Positions 15,894 to 18,627 of a stretch of DNA of 18,627 nucleotides are shown here, one piece after another (within the stretch, counting starts at the first letter, position 1; each line of letters opens with the position of its first letter). Both the position numbers and the translations under genes were made by a program. The stretch is from positions 1-18,627 of the forward strand of contig JAQCLA010000022.1 in the NCBI GenBank assembly GCA_027592105.1. Reading direction: 5' to 3'. The notes beneath the pieces were generated by a model. It ran no database searches. It worked only from the letters and a program-made list of their open reading frames with translations, and was not told the DNA's origin. This DNA comes from Pseudomonadota bacterium (lineage in GTDB: Bacteria > Pseudomonadota > Alphaproteobacteria > Rhodobacterales > Rhodobacteraceae).

Positions 15894-16844
15894 TCAATGA
15901 TCGCTTGGCACGGGCGGCGTGCCGTGGGTGTGGAAGGTCTCGATCGTCTTCAGACCCCAGGCTTGGCCCTTTTTCCGCTCTGTCTCGGTCCAGACGACAG
16001 GCGCATGATCGGGCGCAAGGATCAGCCGCGCGCCGGCATTGGCCAGTTCCACCCGATTGCCCGCAGGCTCCCACACGTAAAGGAAAAAGGTGCCTTGGAT
16101 CGCGTGCTTATGCGGGCCGGTTTCGATATGCACGCCGTTTTCCAAAAAGATATCGGCGGCGCGCAAGATGTCCTCGCGCTGATCGGTGGCATAGGTGACA
16201 TGGTGCAGCCGCCCATCGCCGCGACCATGTTCCTCGGTGCAGGCAAGATCATAGGTCTTGTTGTTGACCGTGAACCAACAGCCGCCCACGCGACCATTGT
16301 CGAGCTGGATCATCTCGGTCACGCGGCTACCCAGACAGGTCTCCATGAAACGGCGGAACTCGGATACATCGGTGGCCAGCAGGTTCAGGTGGTCGAGCCT
16401 GCGGGGGCTGGCCCCTTGCGCGGTGAATTTTGAGGCCATGTTCTTGAGCGCGGGGCGGTCGCCCGCCTTGGGTTCGGCGCGGCGGGTATCGTAGTAAAGC
16501 TCGAAGATGTGGCCAAACGGATCCTCGAACCGGAAGGCGCGGCCATGGCCGGGGTCGTCATCGAACCAGCCATGCGTCTTGTAGCCTGCCGCGGTGATGG
16601 CGGCGATGCGCCGCTCCAGCGCCTCGGGGCTAGCCGCACGGTAGCCGATATGACCCACCCCAGTGGTGTGATGACGCGTCAGCTTGAGTGTATGGAACTC
16701 GTAATCATCCCATGCGCGCAGCCATGCGCTATGGCCATCGACCAAGGACGCCTTCAGCCCATAGATCCGCGTGAAGAAATCGAGGCTTTCCTCGAAACGA
16801 TCCGTGTAGATCTCGACATGGCCGAGATGGGCAACATCGCTCAT
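15894..16844 (-). CDS. Type I extradiol (catechol 2,3-type) dioxygenase, VOC superfamily
   Basis: A 316-residue two-domain extradiol dioxygenase that would open a catechol-type ring next to the hydroxyls using Fe(II) and oxygen. The iron ligands of this family are present at the expected spacing: His152 in RLDHLNLL, His214 in GRLHHVTYA and Glu266 in NRVELA. Tyr256 in FFLYVWEP and histidines near 245-247 match second-shell residues of metapyrocatechases. The N-terminal module (LGHVEIYTDRFEESLDFF) is the catalytically silent VOC repeat. The ATG follows a GGGGGAG site; an ATG 15 codons upstream is less likely. It is alone between the hairpin at 15845 and the DUF2147 gene, not behind the shared operator, so its link to units A and C is by position only. 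The aromatic substrate cannot be told. Confidence 0.92.
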   Translation of the reverse strand: MSDVAHLGHVEIYTDRFEESLDFFTRIYGLKASLVDGHSAWLRAWDDYEFHTLKLTRHHTTGVGHIGYRAASPEALERRIAAITAAGYKTHGWFDDDPGHGRAFRFEDPFGHIFELYYDTRRAEPKAGDRPALKNMASKFTAQGASPRRLDHLNLLATDVSEFRRFMETCLGSRVTEMIQLDNGRVGGCWFTVNNKTYDLACTEEHGRGDGRLHHVTYATDQREDILRAADIFLENGVHIETGPHKHAIQGTFFLYVWEPAGNRVELANAGARLILAPDHAPVVWTETERKKGQAWGLKTIETFHTHGTPPVPSDH

Positions 16845-16945
16845 GGTTCCGCTCTCCCCCTTGAAGCTTGGCTTTTGGTCCGGGGTCACGATGCGCTGCC
16901 GGAGCCACGATTTCCAGCCGCAATTTCAGCGCCGCCGGGCTGTGT

Positions 16946-17347
16946 TCAGTTCACGCGCTGCCACTGCTGGCGTTGACAAATGCCCATGACGCAGCCCGAT
17001 ACGACAAGGGTATCGCCCCGCGTCTCCATCCGCGAATTGAAGGTGCGGTCATTGCGCGGGTCCCAGATGCGGCCGTCGCGCCATTGCCCCTCGCCTTCTG
17101 GCATCATCGCCCAGATCATCTGCCGCCCGGTATGAGGATAGGGCTGTTCACGCCCCGCCTGATCGCGCGCGCGCAGGATCGTGCCGCAAAGCGCACCGCC
17201 TTGGCAGGGGGCGATGCTGACCTCCAGATAGCCTTGATCGGTGGGTTCGGTCCGCCACAGCCCTTGTGCGCTATCGGCCAAGGCAAGGGTGGGGAAAAGA
17301 ACGCTCAATAGCGCAAGGCCGCAGCGGCCGAACTTTGTGTGGGTCAT
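16946..17347 (-). CDS. Secreted DUF2147 family protein
   Basis: A 133-residue protein with an N-terminal signal peptide (hydrophobic 10-24, likely cut after LALA at 24). The mature part fits DUF2147: QGLWRTEPTDQGYLEVSIAPC near 28-48, ALCGTILRARD, IWDPRNDRTFNSRM, and a closing SGCVMGICQRQQWQRV. Four cysteines (48, 54 and the pair near the end) may form disulfides in the periplasm. The function of the family is unknown. The ATG follows GGAGGCG; the frame stays open upstream to 17623 but has no better start. Confidence 0.85.
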   Translation of the reverse strand: MTHTKFGRCGLALLSVLFPTLALADSAQGLWRTEPTDQGYLEVSIAPCQGGALCGTILRARDQAGREQPYPHTGRQMIWAMMPEGEGQWRDGRIWDPRNDRTFNSRMETRGDTLVVSGCVMGICQRQQWQRVN

Positions 17348-17427
17348 CTCAACGCCTCCGTAAACACAAAACACAAGATGGGCTGGCCCGGCTGCGCCGA
17401 GAGAAAGGCCAGCACCGCTATCCATGG

Positions 17428-17580
17428 TCAGCATGCCCATGTCAGTGCATCCCCGCGACGGGCCGAAAGCCACCCCGCCACCAGATCGGCCCAACGCGGT
17501 GCAAGCGGCGCGAGGGCCAAGGCGATCCAGCCCAGCATGGCAAAGGGGTTGGCGATGGTAAAAAGGGTATCGGCACGCAT
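17428..17580 (-). pseudogene. Short ABA4-like (DUF4281) N-terminal fragment
   Basis: A 50-codon frame whose start, MRADTLFTIANPFAMLGW, followed by a hydrophobic IALALAPLAPRWADLVAGW, resembles the first membrane segment of ABA4-like (DUF4281) proteins. These are normally about 140 residues with further membrane helices. Here the frame goes off into LSARRGDALTWAC and stops; the following 80 bases run into the DUF2147 gene and do not give a recognisable remainder. It therefore looks like a truncated remnant. The similarity is judged by eye from a short stretch, so it could be a small unrelated membrane peptide. Confidence 0.42.
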
Positions 17581-17613
17581 GGCGGGTTCCGCGGTGATCA
17601 TAACATCTGGACA

Positions 17614-17656
17614 GCGTCAACATAAACTAAGCTTGTGATCTTGACGCCGGTAAGAT
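17614..17656. promoter_or_regulatory. Inverted repeats between DUF2147 side and TetR gene (candidate TetR operators)
   Basis: Two overlapping symmetries lie in the divergent region: GCGTCAA (17614-17620) with TTGACGC (17641-17647) 20 bases apart, and ATCTT (17638-17642) with AAGAT (17652-17656) 9 bases apart. TetR regulators commonly bind palindromes next to their own gene. No clear -10/-35 pair could be fixed. Confidence 0.35.
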
Positions 17657-17685
17657 AGTCTTTGCGCAATGACGCCACACGGAGC

Positions 17686-18321
17686 ATGATCTTGCCACCA
17701 GAAGGGAAAAAACCCGGCTATCACCACGGCGATCTGCGCAACGCGCTGCTGGCTGCGGGCGAGGCGGAGTTGGCACAATCAGGTCTGGCGGGATTTTCGC
17801 TGCGCAAGGTGGCGGCGCGCGCGGGCGTCAGCCATTCGGCCCCTGCGCATCATTTCGGCGATTTGGCGGGGTTGATCGATGCGCTGGCAGTGCGCGGATT
17901 CGACCAGCTTTTGGCCAAGATGCAGGCGCGCGAGGCCACAGCCCCCGATGATGCCGGGGAACGGCTGGTCGCCTCGGGCCTTGGTTATCTGGAATTCGCG
18001 GCCGCGCATCCGGCGGTTTTTCGGCTGGTTTTCGGCACGCCGATGCGGGCGAACTCCAGCGCTGATCTGCGTGCCGGGGCCGCGCGCGCCTATGACCATC
18101 TCGCGGCGTTGGTGGCATCACTGCCGGGCGCACCCGGCGCTGATGATCCCGCCCTGCGTGCCGAGGTGATGGGCTATTGGGCGCAGGCCCATGGTTTTGC
18201 CGAACTTCTGCTTTCTGGGCATATCTGCGGCGACGCGGGTGCGCGGATCGACGATCAAGCGCGAGAGACCCTGTTTCGCGAGGCTTTTTCGCGCAGGCGC
18301 TCAGGTGCGGCAACGCGCTGA
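17686..18321 (+). CDS. TetR/AcrR family transcriptional regulator
   Basis: A 211-residue TetR-type repressor. The N-terminal helix-turn-helix is in GYHHGDLRNALLAAGEAELA followed by FSLRKVAARAGVSHSAPAHHFG (about 37-58). The ligand-binding part contains LGYLEFAAAHPAVFRLVFGTPM, like the WHG-type TetR C-terminal domain. The start is uncertain: GGAG at 17681 is 1 base before the ATG at 17686 but 7 bases before an in-frame TTG at 17692, so TTG may be the real start; a TTG at 17662 is also open. It diverges from the DUF2147 side and lies upstream of a HisD-like gene on the same strand, so either could be its target. Confidence 0.88.
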   Translation: MILPPEGKKPGYHHGDLRNALLAAGEAELAQSGLAGFSLRKVAARAGVSHSAPAHHFGDLAGLIDALAVRGFDQLLAKMQAREATAPDDAGERLVASGLGYLEFAAAHPAVFRLVFGTPMRANSSADLRAGAARAYDHLAALVASLPGAPGADDPALRAEVMGYWAQAHGFAELLLSGHICGDAGARIDDQARETLFREAFSRRRSGAATR

Positions 18322-18501
18322 CGCGCTGGCCTTGCGCCGGATCAGATGCAGGCCGTCGCGTCAGGCATCGAGGCCTCGACCCTTTGCAAAGCCCATCGCG
18401 CGATCTGGCCGCCGGCAATCCGATATGCTTTATCAGCCGAGACTTTCACGCGACGACGGCTATATGCGCGTGACGGACCGATTAAAGGGGGCAGAAATAT
18501 C

Positions 18502-18627
18502 ATGGCGATCACTCATCTCAAGCGTGGCAAGCCCGAGGCGGAGCGGGCAGAGGATGACGCGAAGGTGCGCGTGAGCGTCGAGGGGTTCTTGGCCGACATC
18601 GCCGCGCGCGGGGATGGGGCGGTGCGG
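18502..18627 (+). CDS. Histidinol dehydrogenase-like protein, N-terminal part (cut by window edge)
   Basis: The first 42 codons only (MAITHLKRGKPEAERAEDD, then VSVEGFLADIAARGDGAVR). This opening resembles HisD-family paralogues found in catabolic clusters, such as the sulfopropanediol dehydrogenase HpsN, more than biosynthetic HisD. Those enzymes oxidise an alcohol to an acid with NAD. AAGGGGG lies about 11 bases ahead of the ATG. The NAD and zinc sites are outside the window, so the subfamily is a guess. The 180 bases between it and the TetR gene hold no gene or terminator that I can support. Confidence 0.72.
   Translation, partial: MAITHLKRGKPEAERAEDDAKVRVSVEGFLADIAARGDGAVR

Noticed and set aside
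1..18627. CRISPR array, insertion sequence or prophage
   Set aside because: No regularly spaced repeats, transposase, integrase or phage genes were found. The window is a compact metabolic region.

Overview
The window looks like part of an alphaproteobacterial chromosome, most likely Rhodobacterales. It is GC-rich with a strong G/C third-position bias, and it holds CUT1 sugar ABC genes, LacI regulators, a YdiF-type CoA-transferase, a DUF2147 protein and a HisD-like paralogue of kinds common in that order. The assignment rests on gene content and base composition only. Almost every gene is on the minus strand, in a dense catabolic cluster. No rRNA, tRNA, CRISPR array or insertion sequence was seen.

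Layout, read in the direction of minus-strand transcription. (1) 16946-17580: a secreted DUF2147 protein, preceded by a short ABA4-like (DUF4281) fragment. (2) 15894-16844: a type I extradiol ring-cleavage dioxygenase. (3) Unit A, 15785 down to 10827: Gfo/Idh/MocA dehydrogenase, family I CoA-transferase, enoyl-CoA hydratase, and an aldehyde dehydrogenase interrupted by an in-frame TAA. (4) Unit B, 9563 down to 5234: a CUT1 sugar importer (binding protein, two permeases, ATPase), with a hairpin/T-run attenuator after the binding-protein gene and a good intrinsic terminator at its end. (5) Unit C, 5200 down to the left edge: GMC oxidoreductase, SDR, second GMC oxidoreductase, DUF993 aldolase-like protein, and the first 52 codons of a LacI regulator. 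Plus-strand genes are a LacI regulator (9805-10818) divergent from unit B, a TetR regulator (17686-18321), and the start of a histidinol-dehydrogenase-like gene (18502 to the edge).

How the genes may work together. Unit B would import a sugar or sugar-like compound. Its own LacI protein probably acts on ATTGAAAC-type sites in the 9564-9804 intergenic region. Units A and C lie on either side of the transporter but carry the same 14-bp LacI-type palindrome (TTGGATCGTTCCAA) at their promoters, so they probably form one regulon. The LacI gene that ends unit C is the obvious candidate regulator. Together they encode oxidation of alcohol groups (two GMC enzymes, SDR, Gfo/Idh), aldehyde oxidation, CoA transfer, hydration of an enoyl-CoA and a possible C-C cleavage by the DUF993 protein. 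The substrate cannot be read from the sequence. I do not recognise this exact combination as a described pathway.
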